Source: Thermoplasmata archaeon (GTDB taxonomy: Archaea > Thermoplasmatota > Thermoplasmata > GCA-020350865). Taken from it: a stretch of DNA of 19,047 bases. Each line of letters begins with the position of its first letter. Positions within the stretch are counted from its first letter, which is position 1. The notes beneath the pieces are model-generated. The model was not told where the DNA came from. It worked only from the letters and a program-made list of their open reading frames with translations, and searched no databases. This document shows, piece after piece, positions 1 through 7,695 of the stretch. Location of the stretch: NCBI GenBank assembly GCA_020351895.1, contig CP070672.1:3885657-3904703 (forward strand). The letters run 5' to 3'. A program made the translations under genes and the position numbers.

Positions 1-52
1 GATATAAATTGTAATTAATTTGTATATAATCTGCAATACATCCGTTATAATT

Positions 53-84
53 TTTCACCTAATTGTGAAATTCACTTATATATA
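53..84 (+). promoter_or_regulatory. Promoter of the first gene, with an inverted repeat next to it
   Basis: A TATA element (ttatatata, about 76-84) lies 47-55 bp before the ATG at 131, as expected for an archaeal promoter with a leader of roughly 25 nt. Just upstream is a perfect 6-bp inverted repeat, tttcac (53-58) and gtgaaa (65-70), with a 6-nt spacer. Its position beside the BRE/TATA region would suit a regulator site, but that role is inferred. Confidence 0.5.
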
Positions 85-130
85 GATGTCCCCATTGCAC
101 TTTCATAAATAATAAAGGAGGTGAAAAAAA

Positions 131-433
131 ATGAAATATATGGTTTTTCATAGACATACAGCAGAAATGTGTCCGGGAGGAAATGTAAGGCCCGATAAGG
201 AATTTACAACGAAACTGAACAAACAGATAGAAGAATCCGGAGTGAAGTTTGTTGAAGGCTACATAGATGCACCAGGTCACGAGTTCTATTTTATATTGGA
301 AACGGATGATCCTGCAAAACTGAATTTAGCCATCGAACAGCTCAGGCTGGTTGGAGATACGAACAAGATAGTTCCCGTAATGAACTTTTCTGATACTGTA
401 GCATGGGCAAAGAAAATGGAATTGCAGAAGTGA
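131..433 (+). CDS. Small dimeric alpha/beta-barrel-like protein with His/CPG motif (DUF3303-like)
   Basis: This 100-residue soluble protein has no signal peptide or membrane segment. A very strong ribosome binding site (aaaggaggtg, about 114-123) fixes the start. Its pattern of an opening beta strand, a helix, strands around residues 38-57 and a closing helix suggests a ferredoxin-like fold of the dimeric alpha/beta-barrel type (DUF3303, YciI and relatives); this is recognised by pattern only. It shares features with the protein at 16866-17174: His9 and Cys14-Pro-Gly at identical positions, then P-x-H followed by an aromatic residue and L-E in the middle (His50 here). These shared His and Cys residues could bind a metal or haem, which is inference. 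It is monocistronic, with a terminator-like hairpin about 20 nt after the stop. The function is unknown. Confidence 0.85.
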   Translation: MKYMVFHRHTAEMCPGGNVRPDKEFTTKLNKQIEESGVKFVEGYIDAPGHEFYFILETDDPAKLNLAIEQLRLVGDTNKIVPVMNFSDTVAWAKKMELQK

Positions 434-453
434 ATTATTGAGTTAAGAGGCTG

Positions 454-498
454 GAGGTTCGGGCCTTGTTGCCTGAACTTCGTCTCACCTCATTTTTT
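454..498 (+). terminator. Terminator-like stem-loop with T-run after the first gene
   Basis: Arms 454-464 (gaggttcgggc) and 471-481 (gcctgaacttc) can form an 11-bp stem with two G-U pairs and a 6-nt loop. A further gagg (447-450) can pair with cctc (488-491), and six T residues follow at 493-498. The placement directly after the stop codon at 433 fits transcription termination. Confidence 0.6.
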
Positions 499-499
499 A

Positions 500-842
500 G
501 TACCAAAGCTCGAAGCTAAAAGCAGAGATAATTAATCAATCATGGTTGATCTGGAATCAACTCTATATGACATAGTGGTAAACTTCAATAAATGCATCGT
601 ATCCACAGCAAGATACCTTAATGGAAAATTGTATCCTTCATCAAGCTTGTCCAGAACAGTAGCCCCCTATAGAACGATATATTTTAATACTTTATTCACG
701 TTATATTTATATATATACTAGGCGAGGGATCACCTGATGATATTCTGAGTGGCAAATAACGTTAGGAAGAGTGCTTAGGATATACATCATAAAGGAAGGG
801 ACCAATAGACAAATAGCTAATATAAAATAGGCTTGGAGGGAT
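500..842 (+). promoter_or_regulatory. Intergenic region with promoter of the SH3b/MBL gene
   Basis: About 340 bases without a convincing gene. A long TATA-rich tract at about 701-718 (ttatatttatatatata) is the clear promoter candidate for the gene starting at 846, giving a leader of roughly 100 nt. A 59-codon open frame (542-721) has no ribosome binding site, ends inside the TATA tract, and is not called as a gene. Confidence 0.45.
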
Positions 843-845
843 ATG

Positions 846-2177
846 ATGGCAAAAAAAGATATAGGAACATATGCGGGATTATGGGAAACACAAATCTTTA
901 AAAAGAGATCGAAAAGCAGCTCGAAAGTGACAACCGTTCTTCATGGCTCTTACATGAAGATATTGGATGACAGCTACAAGAATTGGTACAAGGTTAAGAC
1001 GTTTGGGCTAACAGGCTGGGTTCCGATTAAGGATACCCGGAAAGATGAGGGTTTTAAAGCCTTCTTCATAGATGTCGGCCAAGGAGATAGCTGTCTAATC
1101 GAGATTCCAGATAAAGCACTGTTGATCGATGGGGGACGAAATTCGAATGTCCACAGATATTTAACAAAATGGAAGTACAGATGGCTGTTGGATAAAGGAT
1201 ATGATGTAGAGATGGATGCCATTGTCGTAAGCCACTTTGATTTCGATCATTTTGGTGGCTTAACCAGTCTTATAAAACATCCGAGATTTAAAATCGGTAC
1301 AATCTATCACAATGGTATAGCACGTTTCAAAAGATCACAAAAGGACCGGCCTGCCAAATATGACGAACAACTTGGGACTACAGATGCTAAGGGAAAACCC
1401 AGAATTAAACCAACGATTTTGAAAACCAGCTTTAGTACAATAAATGATGCGAAAAAATTATTGGAAGAGGATAAAAGAAACCACTGCTTAATGCCTAAAT
1501 TTCGAGACTTCTTAAAAGCCGTTGTGGAAGCTAAGAACCAGAATCGTTTAAAGAAATTGGAGAGATTGACCATTGACGAAAAGGATTTGAATAAAAAATT
1601 CAAATATTTAACAGGTTTCACTAGTAAAAATAAATTACAAATTGAAGTGATTGGCCCGGTTGTTAAAGGGAAAGGAAAAAACCTCAAATACAATTGGTTC
1701 GAAGATTACTCGCACACAGTCAACGGCAATAGTGTAGTTGTGGTGGTAAGATATAAAGATATCGAGCTACTTCTGGGCGGTGATTTAAACATCCCCTCGG
1801 AAAACCATTTGATTGAATCCTACAAACCCAAGAATCCGTTCCGTGTGGATGTAGCAAAAGCATGCCATCACGGAGCCTCGGAATTTACAATTGAATTCAT
1901 GAAAAAGGTCAGCCCGTATGCCACAGTGATATCCTCGGGAGATAATGAATCATATGCACATCCACGGGCAGATTCCTTGGGCTGTGCGGGAAGGTATAGT
2001 CGCGGAAACCGCCCTAAGGTATTCTCCACCGAGTTGGCAAGATCTTATAAATCCCCAGATGAAATCCATTATGGATTGATCAATATGCGCTCAGATGGTA
2101 ACAATGCCTTACTGGCCCAGATGTTCGAGGCAAAAAGGGTAAAAGATATGTGGGATTCTTATAAAATAAAGAGATAG
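846..2177 (+). CDS. Soluble SH3b domain plus ComEC/Rec2-type metallo-beta-lactamase-fold hydrolase
   Basis: A 443-residue cytosolic protein. Residues ~8-65 look like a bacterial-type SH3 (SH3b) domain ending in GLTGWV. The rest is a ComEC/Rec2-like metallo-beta-lactamase domain: strand motif DVGQGD (76-81), LLIDGG (92-97), metal-binding HFDFDH (130-135, the HxDxDH signature), GGD (311-313), CHHG (340-343) and a late AHP histidine (372). A roughly 110-residue Lys-rich insertion (about 150-260) separates the first metal motif from the rest. ComEC itself has membrane channel segments; none are present here, so a nuclease or phosphodiesterase-type hydrolase is likely, with the SH3b domain recognising a partner or wall-like ligand (inference). 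The start at 846 is preferred over the adjacent ATG at 843 because ggaggg at 835-840 gives 5 nt spacing. The gene ends in TAG and is convergent with the next gene. No other DNA-uptake or defence gene lies beside it. Confidence 0.85.
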   Translation: MAKKDIGTYAGLWETQIFKKRSKSSSKVTTVLHGSYMKILDDSYKNWYKVKTFGLTGWVPIKDTRKDEGFKAFFIDVGQGDSCLIEIPDKALLIDGGRNSNVHRYLTKWKYRWLLDKGYDVEMDAIVVSHFDFDHFGGLTSLIKHPRFKIGTIYHNGIARFKRSQKDRPAKYDEQLGTTDAKGKPRIKPTILKTSFSTINDAKKLLEEDKRNHCLMPKFRDFLKAVVEAKNQNRLKKLERLTIDEKDLNKKFKYLTGFTSKNKLQIEVIGPVVKGKGKNLKYNWFEDYSHTVNGNSVVVVVRYKDIELLLGGDLNIPSENHLIESYKPKNPFRVDVAKACHHGASEFTIEFMKKVSPYATVISSGDNESYAHPRADSLGCAGRYSRGNRPKVFSTELARSYKSPDEIHYGLINMRSDGNNALLAQMFEAKRVKDMWDSYKIKR

Positions 2178-2207
2178 GGAAGTGTTGTAGATATAGATTA
2201 CAAAACT

Positions 2208-2236
2208 GACGCCATATTATTTATGGTGAGGCCGTC
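2208..2236. terminator. Possible bidirectional terminator hairpin between convergent genes
   Basis: Between two converging genes, ccata (2212-2216) and tatgg (2222-2226) form a 5-bp stem with a 5-nt loop, and gac/gtc flanks could extend it across a bulge. A T-rich stretch follows on the plus strand. The stem is weak, so this is tentative. Confidence 0.3.
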
Positions 2237-2256
2237 GTTTATTGTTATAGAGAAGG

Positions 2257-5200
2257 TTATGAGATCCCCTCTTCAGGAGGTGGCAATTCCTCTGAAGGAG
2301 CTAGTATAGGGCTGACCTCGGTTTCTGAGGGGGTGTCCTCCTGGGCCATATCAGATGGTATCTCGTGTACTTGCATATCTGGGCTCTCCTGAGCCTTCTT
2401 GCGCTTTATTCCCAAAAGAATGATTACAAGGATGATGGAAATTGCGATTATCAACAATGACAGGATCCAGGCTCCGCTCAAGCCAAATAATTGCCAATCA
2501 TCAGGGGGAGCTTTTTCTGTGGTGAAAGTCAACATGAAATCCTCGTCCATGGGATTTCCACTTATGTCTGAACGCCGGGAGTCGATTGTTAGGTTGTAGG
2601 TGGTTGCATAGTCCGGCTTGTTGGTTTCAAAGGAAATTGATAGAACCGTTTTTGTAACATCCCAAGAAGTGTCGAACTCCACAAAAGGCGAGATGGTCAG
2701 ATAATCCCCTACGTTTGTTACGTTCATGGGCTCGCTGAAAGTTGTGGTTATTATACTGGAGGTTTCGATATCTTCGGAATTGTTCGATGGATTTGTTGAA
2801 ATCACATACGGAGATACGGCATCAACTGTGATTTCGAAGAATATCGACGCCATATTTCCAACCACATCATATGCAGAAACTCCAATTGTGTGTATTCCAT
2901 CATCCCAGCCTGAAGTATTTATTATATAAGGGTATGCGAGAGCCTCAAAATCCCCTCCATCCAAGGAATGGAATGTACCACTCAAATGAGGGTCTATTAT
3001 ATCTAGGTGGATTATTCTGCCTGCAGGGACAGTTGAATGGTTGAGATTGGAATCAAATCGGATCTCCGGAGGTGTGGAATCTAAAATAAAGAAAAACCAG
3101 GAAGTATTCGAATTTCCAATTTGATCAACTGCTCTGATGTATACTGTATAATTACCATCTTCCCAATCCACTGTGGAAATATTGTAAGGAGAGTGTAATT
3201 CCCGATATATCAGGATATCCAAAGAATAGGAAGTACTGTTTAGAAAAGGCTCCACGATCTCAAAGTCCAGTGTCGTTCCCGCTGGGATCAGAGACTGATT
3301 TGATGGATTTTGGAGGATGATGCGGGGTGCCATTCCATCCACTTTGATGTCTGTGATCATGTTGTGCATCTCTTCATTGGAAGCACGGTCCACGCTCCAG
3401 TATTCCAAGGTGTTGGCTGCTCCTTCTGTGGTAATTAGAGGTTGACCGTCTACTGAAACCGTGTCAATCGGTCCTCCGTTTATACGATAATATATTTCAT
3501 CTATTCCACTGAGATCATCGAAAGCAGTTAGGTTGATCATAAAAGGAGAAGTGTGCCATAGATCATCATAATCATCTGAGGATGATGGTTTCGTCTTATC
3601 CAATTTTATGTTAGTTAGCAAATTATGATCCTCGAAATTGAAAATGTTGTCATCACTCCAGAATTCCAGTGTATTTTCCGCACCTTCTAACGTAAACAGA
3701 GGTTGACCGTCTGTTGAGACTGATTTTATCGGCCCTCCGTTTATCATATAAAATGTGTCATTAACACCGACTCCTGCATCTGAAGCTAATAGAGTGATTT
3801 GAAAATCAGAGGAATGCCAAAGGCCATCGTAGTTATGGTTTGTTGTGGGAGGATTATTATCAATTGTGAAATAAGAGGCAGAAATAACCTCCACAGTCGG
3901 CTTAATGTGATCATCGGCTGTAATCTTAATTAAACAAGTGTTGCTGTCACTGAAGTTGACTGTGTTAAATTGGTCCCAGCTGTGGGTGGTATTTGTGGGT
4001 GATTCTATATATGTTGTATTATAGATAGAGTCACCCCAGGTGCTTCCACCATCAGTGCTCAGATAGATATTATAATCCACGCTGTCTGAATTCACGTCTG
4101 AGCCGTTCCATAAAATGCTTGCGTTTTGGGATAGTATCTCTCCCCCATTGGGAGAAAGTATCTCTACCTTTGGAGTTCGGTTCAATAATATTGACTCTCC
4201 GAAATAAATTCGGATGTCGTCACTGGATTTATGGGTTATGGCTATATCCATAATCGAATCATTGTTAAGATTACCTATGCCTACGGAAGAAGGTGAGGCT
4301 CCCACCGTGAGCGTGACATCTGGACTGCTTGGCATGCTGTTATCAGGCTTTTGAAAATAAATAAAACCATAGTGAGGATCGTAAGTGTTTAAAGCTACGA
4401 TATCGTTCAGACCATCTAAATCAATATCTCCAACCTCCAATGCAATGACTCCTCTGTTGATACTTATTGTACGATCAGGGGTGCTGGAAAAAGTGTTATC
4501 TTTTTTCTGATAGAATAGAAACAATGGATTATTGGAGTTGAGGTCTCCTATTACGATATCATTTAGATCATCATCATTCATATCCTCGATTCTCACAGCA
4601 TAAGGTGTGCCTATGGATGTTAGGGTCCAATCCGAGGAAGTATTAAAGAGATTGTCGTTTCGTTGATAGAATATACGACCGTCTTTTCCCCCTGGTCTCA
4701 CGGCTATGATATCCATCAATCCATCATCATTCAAATCACCTGTATCTATGAAATAAGGATCCCCTCCTGTGGTCAGGGTGAGCCCCACAGTCTTATTTAT
4801 GGTATTATTAGCCTCCTGGTAGTGTATCACGATTTTCCCGTCATCCTCGTTCGTGCAGACGATATCATTGAGTGTGTCATTGTTGACATCGGCTATCTCT
4901 ACATCTGTTGGCAAAGAACCCGTGGCAATGGTTACATCGGCACTTTCATTGATGGTGTAATCCGGGTTTTGGTAGTAGATATGGATCCTATCCGATATTC
5001 TGGCTGCGACGACCACATCATTTAGTGTGTCACTGTTTAAGTCCCCAATGTCTGTTCCTGAAGGGTCCTGTCCCGTGCTTAAGGTTCGATTAGGTGGGGA
5101 TGAAAAAGGGGGACTTTCTTGTTGGTAATATAATGCAGCCGAGTAGCCATTGGCATAATCACTTGTATCTATTATGTCATCCAGGGAATCGCTGTTCAGG

Positions 5201-5346
5201 TCGGCTATTGCAATATTTCCCGAGTATTCCAGGCTCGGGATAATTATATCCGGCGTAGTCTTGATGGGATAGGCTTCGACCGACTTTGGAACTATACAAA
5301 TGGCAATGAGAACACCTAGGATAAATAAACAAACTTCGATTCTCAT
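2257..5346 (-). CDS. Exported FG-GAP beta-propeller / Ig-repeat surface protein with C-terminal membrane anchor
   Basis: A 1029-residue surface protein. An N-terminal signal peptide (about 1-25, ending VEA) is followed by seven FG-GAP/VCBS-type repeats, each with a calcium-binding D-x-N/D-x-D-x-x-x-D loop. The loops begin near residues 49, 102, 153, 204, 255, 307 and 359, a spacing of 51-53 residues that predicts a seven-bladed propeller. Next come an Ig-like segment (about 390-498); two homologous ~85-residue repeats with YDGLWH/YDDLWH, NGGPI, DGQPL and EGAxNTLE motifs (about 503-672); two more Ig-like domains (about 674-842); and a Big_5-type domain (about 845-945). A membrane helix (about 959-980), KRKK stop-transfer residues and an acidic Pro/Ser-rich cytoplasmic tail close it. 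The start is supported by aggaggc (5354-5360). The role is inferred: calcium-dependent adhesion or surface-matrix binding. Many N-x-S/T sequons would suit archaeal N-glycosylation. Confidence 0.9.
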   Translation of the reverse strand: MRIEVCLFILGVLIAICIVPKSVEAYPIKTTPDIIIPSLEYSGNIAIADLNSDSLDDIIDTSDYANGYSAALYYQQESPPFSSPPNRTLSTGQDPSGTDIGDLNSDTLNDVVVAARISDRIHIYYQNPDYTINESADVTIATGSLPTDVEIADVNNDTLNDIVCTNEDDGKIVIHYQEANNTINKTVGLTLTTGGDPYFIDTGDLNDDGLMDIIAVRPGGKDGRIFYQRNDNLFNTSSDWTLTSIGTPYAVRIEDMNDDDLNDIVIGDLNSNNPLFLFYQKKDNTFSSTPDRTISINRGVIALEVGDIDLDGLNDIVALNTYDPHYGFIYFQKPDNSMPSSPDVTLTVGASPSSVGIGNLNNDSIMDIAITHKSSDDIRIYFGESILLNRTPKVEILSPNGGEILSQNASILWNGSDVNSDSVDYNIYLSTDGGSTWGDSIYNTTYIESPTNTTHSWDQFNTVNFSDSNTCLIKITADDHIKPTVEVISASYFTIDNNPPTTNHNYDGLWHSSDFQITLLASDAGVGVNDTFYMINGGPIKSVSTDGQPLFTLEGAENTLEFWSDDNIFNFEDHNLLTNIKLDKTKPSSSDDYDDLWHTSPFMINLTAFDDLSGIDEIYYRINGGPIDTVSVDGQPLITTEGAANTLEYWSVDRASNEEMHNMITDIKVDGMAPRIILQNPSNQSLIPAGTTLDFEIVEPFLNSTSYSLDILIYRELHSPYNISTVDWEDGNYTVYIRAVDQIGNSNTSWFFFILDSTPPEIRFDSNLNHSTVPAGRIIHLDIIDPHLSGTFHSLDGGDFEALAYPYIINTSGWDDGIHTIGVSAYDVVGNMASIFFEITVDAVSPYVISTNPSNNSEDIETSSIITTTFSEPMNVTNVGDYLTISPFVEFDTSWDVTKTVLSISFETNKPDYATTYNLTIDSRRSDISGNPMDEDFMLTFTTEKAPPDDWQLFGLSGAWILSLLIIAISIILVIILLGIKRKKAQESPDMQVHEIPSDMAQEDTPSETEVSPILAPSEELPPPEEGIS
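4177..5226 (-). repeat. Seven FG-GAP-type repeats within the surface protein
   Basis: Seven diverged units of about 155 bp encode the D-x-N-x-D calcium loops followed by LxDI/IxDI. The units differ at many positions, so this is an old protein-level repeat, not a recent DNA duplication. Confidence 0.8.
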
Positions 5347-5402
5347 GACTTTTGCCTCCTGTTTTCAAATAGGGATTATTATGGCTATTTCAGCCTCATT
5401 TT

Positions 5403-5442
5403 GACTATATAGGGGCAAGATAAAACTATTATTATTTAAATT
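5403..5442 (-). promoter_or_regulatory. Candidate promoter for the FG-GAP protein
   Basis: In the 135-bp gap between the two minus-strand surface genes, the minus strand carries two TATA-like elements: ctatatagtc (5403-5412) and an AT-rich tract reading aaatttaaataata (about 5429-5442). Either would give a leader of roughly 35-65 nt, so the gene could be transcribed separately from its upstream neighbour. Confidence 0.4.
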
Positions 5443-5481
5443 TGAAGATGATATTACCAATTACGGTATTATCCAACAAAA

Positions 5482-7542
5482 TCAGTTCACATACTCAAGA
5501 GACCACACATCTGAAACTCCGGTGTAGTGAATCCAAAGTCCTTGCCCGGATTTCAAAACATTAAGAGTGTCGGGTAAACCACCCGGATCCCAGCTTTCCC
5601 ATTTACCTGTTCCTTGATTGAACCATTGAACCATATCAACCTCTGCAGGTAGATCCGATGAACCTGGTGCTCTCTCGATCAGGGATGGATAACCTACTAG
5701 GTTCCATCCATTGTACAATGGAACCTGGTTGACATAACCGATTTCGGGGGCGATGCCATCGAAAGAAAGAGATTGTCCTGAGGGATTGGTGATATGAATC
5801 CATATTCCCATAAATCTGTTAATATCTGTTAGAACGTTTGACTGAGGGGTTTTTGACGTGTGATTGTGTTTCCAGAAATCAGAAGGATCTGTGACATCAT
5901 AGTATTGGACTGCATCATATCTTCCATTTATACTTTCCAGCACTTTGCCCAAATTAGTATCGGTTTGATTGAGAGGAAAAGAGATCATGTTCCAACCGGG
6001 TTTTAATTCCATTGAATATTTTGTTGAGAAAGTGAAGTCCCTACTGATACTGGATAAGGAGTCGTTATAGGAAGATACCCGAAAGTGATAGGATCTTCCA
6101 GGCTCAAGTCCTGTAAGATTTATTGTGTGGGAGGTTACTTTTGTGTCATTCTGGACAGTGGAGCCGTAAGAAGCAGTAAAACCATATTCTACAGTACTAT
6201 TGGCGGGCATTGTGCTGTTCCAGGAAATTGATGCGGTTGATACTGTAACATCTTCAGCCTGAATGTCATATATCCAAAATAGATTATTATCATAAAGCTG
6301 TGCAAAAATCCCATACCAGTCTCCATCTTGATGCCTTGATTGCCATGCAATTACACTATGGCCTGTTGCATTCATTGCCACCCGGCATGATATCTGGAAA
6401 CTCGTTGTATAGGTATTAACCTGGAATTCGGGACTTAAAGGATTTCCATTACCATCCAAATATCGCGCATAGATTCCCCAGCCATCTCCATCCTGTTCAT
6501 AGGATTGCCATACTATCAAATAGTTACCACTTGCGTCAATGTCGATTTCCGGCCCGCCTTGGGTTCTCGTTGTATAGGTGTTCACTTGAAATTCTGTGGT
6601 TTGTGGATTTCCATTATTATCGTAGTGTCGTGCGAAAACTCCACTCTCGTCTCCATCCTGTCCATATGAATGCCAGGTAATTACGAAGTTGCCTACCGGA
6701 TCCATTTCCACCGCAGGAGAGGCTTGAGCACTTTCGTTATAAATATTAACCTGAAACTCTGCTCCATTCGGATTCCCGTTTTTATCGAAGAGTTGTGCAA
6801 AAACTCCCCAAAAATCTCCATCCTGATCGTATGATGTCCAGACGATGACAAATTCTCCTGTGGAGTTCATAGCCACTTGGGGAGCTCCCTGTCTCTCTGT
6901 TGTATATGTATTAACTTGGAATTCTCCTCCCTGCGGATTTCCGAGATTATCGAAGCGTTGTGCATAGACTCCTCTTTGATCTCCATCCTGGTCTTCCGAT
7001 GTCCAGGCAATCACAAAATGCCCTGTTGCGTTCATTGCTATGGAAGGTTGATGCTGGTCCTTGAAAGTAAATGTATTAACTTGAAATTCAGGCCCTAAAG
7101 GATTTCCATTGAAATCGTAGCGTTTTGCAAATATTCCTTTTAGACTTAAATCCTGCCCATCTGAGTGCCAGGCAATTACGAAATTGCCTGCGGCGTCCAT
7201 TTCCACTGTAGAGACACCTTGGTCGCCTGTTGTATATGTGTTCACCCGAAATTCCGATCCTAAGGGATTCCCGTTTTTATCGAAGCGTTGTGCATAGATT
7301 CCATAGCCATCCCCATCCTGCCCCTCTGATGACCAAACAATTATGAAGTTGCCTGCAGGGTCCATTGCCATTGATGGAGTCAATTGACTGTCCGTTGTAT
7401 ATGTGTTCACCTGAAACTCTCCTCCGACGGGGGCTCCTTTATTTTCATTGATTAAAATGAATGCGAAAAGTGTCATATTGATTAACAAAACGGTAATTGG
7501 TACACAAAGAATTTTATTTAAATTTGATTTCCCTAAGATCAT
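5482..7542 (-). CDS. Secreted protein with seven exact 55-residue repeats, FN3 domain and C-terminal beta-rich module
   Basis: A 686-residue exported protein. A hydrophobic signal segment (about 11-31) is followed by seven repeats of exactly 55 residues, each opening with EFQVNTYTT or a variant at residues 42, 97, 152, 207, 262, 317 and 372. Each repeat continues with an FVIAW-type strand, Q-D-G-D and a G-I/V-Y/F-A-Q-R-F-D strand; a seven-bladed propeller is the natural model. A fibronectin type III domain (about 424-508) and a tandem module of two GWN-type units (LKPGWNMISFP at 513-523, YNGWNLVGYP at 610-619), each ending in I/LWIH, follow. There is no C-terminal membrane helix or sorting signal, so it is probably released or held by partners. 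The start is supported by gagggaga (7550-7556). A TATA element lies at 7581-7589. It lies upstream of the FG-GAP gene on the same strand and may be co-expressed with it. Confidence 0.88.
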   Translation of the reverse strand: MILGKSNLNKILCVPITVLLINMTLFAFILINENKGAPVGGEFQVNTYTTDSQLTPSMAMDPAGNFIIVWSSEGQDGDGYGIYAQRFDKNGNPLGSEFRVNTYTTGDQGVSTVEMDAAGNFVIAWHSDGQDLSLKGIFAKRYDFNGNPLGPEFQVNTFTFKDQHQPSIAMNATGHFVIAWTSEDQDGDQRGVYAQRFDNLGNPQGGEFQVNTYTTERQGAPQVAMNSTGEFVIVWTSYDQDGDFWGVFAQLFDKNGNPNGAEFQVNIYNESAQASPAVEMDPVGNFVITWHSYGQDGDESGVFARHYDNNGNPQTTEFQVNTYTTRTQGGPEIDIDASGNYLIVWQSYEQDGDGWGIYARYLDGNGNPLSPEFQVNTYTTSFQISCRVAMNATGHSVIAWQSRHQDGDWYGIFAQLYDNNLFWIYDIQAEDVTVSTASISWNSTMPANSTVEYGFTASYGSTVQNDTKVTSHTINLTGLEPGRSYHFRVSSYNDSLSSISRDFTFSTKYSMELKPGWNMISFPLNQTDTNLGKVLESINGRYDAVQYYDVTDPSDFWKHNHTSKTPQSNVLTDINRFMGIWIHITNPSGQSLSFDGIAPEIGYVNQVPLYNGWNLVGYPSLIERAPGSSDLPAEVDMVQWFNQGTGKWESWDPGGLPDTLNVLKSGQGLWIHYTGVSDVWSLEYVN
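6271..7419 (-). repeat. Seven tandem 165-bp repeats (55 codons each)
   Basis: Repeat units begin on the minus strand near 7419, 7254, 7089, 6924, 6759, 6594 and 6429, with no insertion or deletion between the seven start points. The nucleotide sequences have diverged but keep common words, such as the segment encoding VNTYTT and that encoding GNP. Confidence 0.9.
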
Positions 7543-7580
7543 TAATTTTCTCCCTCTATTTTATGACATTGGTTTTTGGG

Positions 7581-7589
7581 AATTTATAG
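7581..7589 (-). promoter_or_regulatory. TATA element of the 55-residue-repeat protein gene
   Basis: The minus strand reads ctataaatt here, about 40 bp before the ATG at 7542. This predicts a transcript starting just before the ribosome binding site. It forms one half of a compact divergent promoter region with the beta-helix gene. Confidence 0.55.
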
Positions 7590-7652
7590 CTTTTTATGGC
7601 AAATCCAAGTTTGTATTCCCTGCAGACTATTAATTATACTCACCATATATGC

Positions 7653-7666
7653 AAATATATTTAAAT
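7653..7666 (+). promoter_or_regulatory. TATA element of the beta-helix protein gene
   Basis: The sequence aatatatttaaatt lies 30-43 bp before the ATG at 7696, implying a nearly leaderless or very short-leader transcript. This placement excludes the longer open frame that begins at 7576, because its start would lie upstream of this promoter. Confidence 0.55.
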
Positions 7667-7695
7667 TACCATGGACATTGACTCATAGGGAAACG

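Noticed and set aside
434..500. tRNA-like segment containing ggttcgggcc
   Set aside because: No acceptor, anticodon or D-arm can be formed around it; the hairpin plus T-run fits a terminator.
542..721. 59-codon plus-strand open frame beginning MVDLESTLYD
   Set aside because: It has no ribosome binding site, ends inside the TATA-rich promoter tract of the next gene, and its C-terminus is a low-complexity product of that tract. No family was recognised.
4663..5025. 120-codon plus-strand frame inside the FG-GAP gene
   Set aside because: It is antisense to a well-supported propeller domain, lacks a binding site and shows no recognisable motif.
7576..7695. N-terminal extension of the beta-helix protein to an upstream ATG
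   Set aside because: The extension overlaps the promoters of both divergent genes, has no ribosome binding site and would bury the signal peptide about 40 residues inside the protein.
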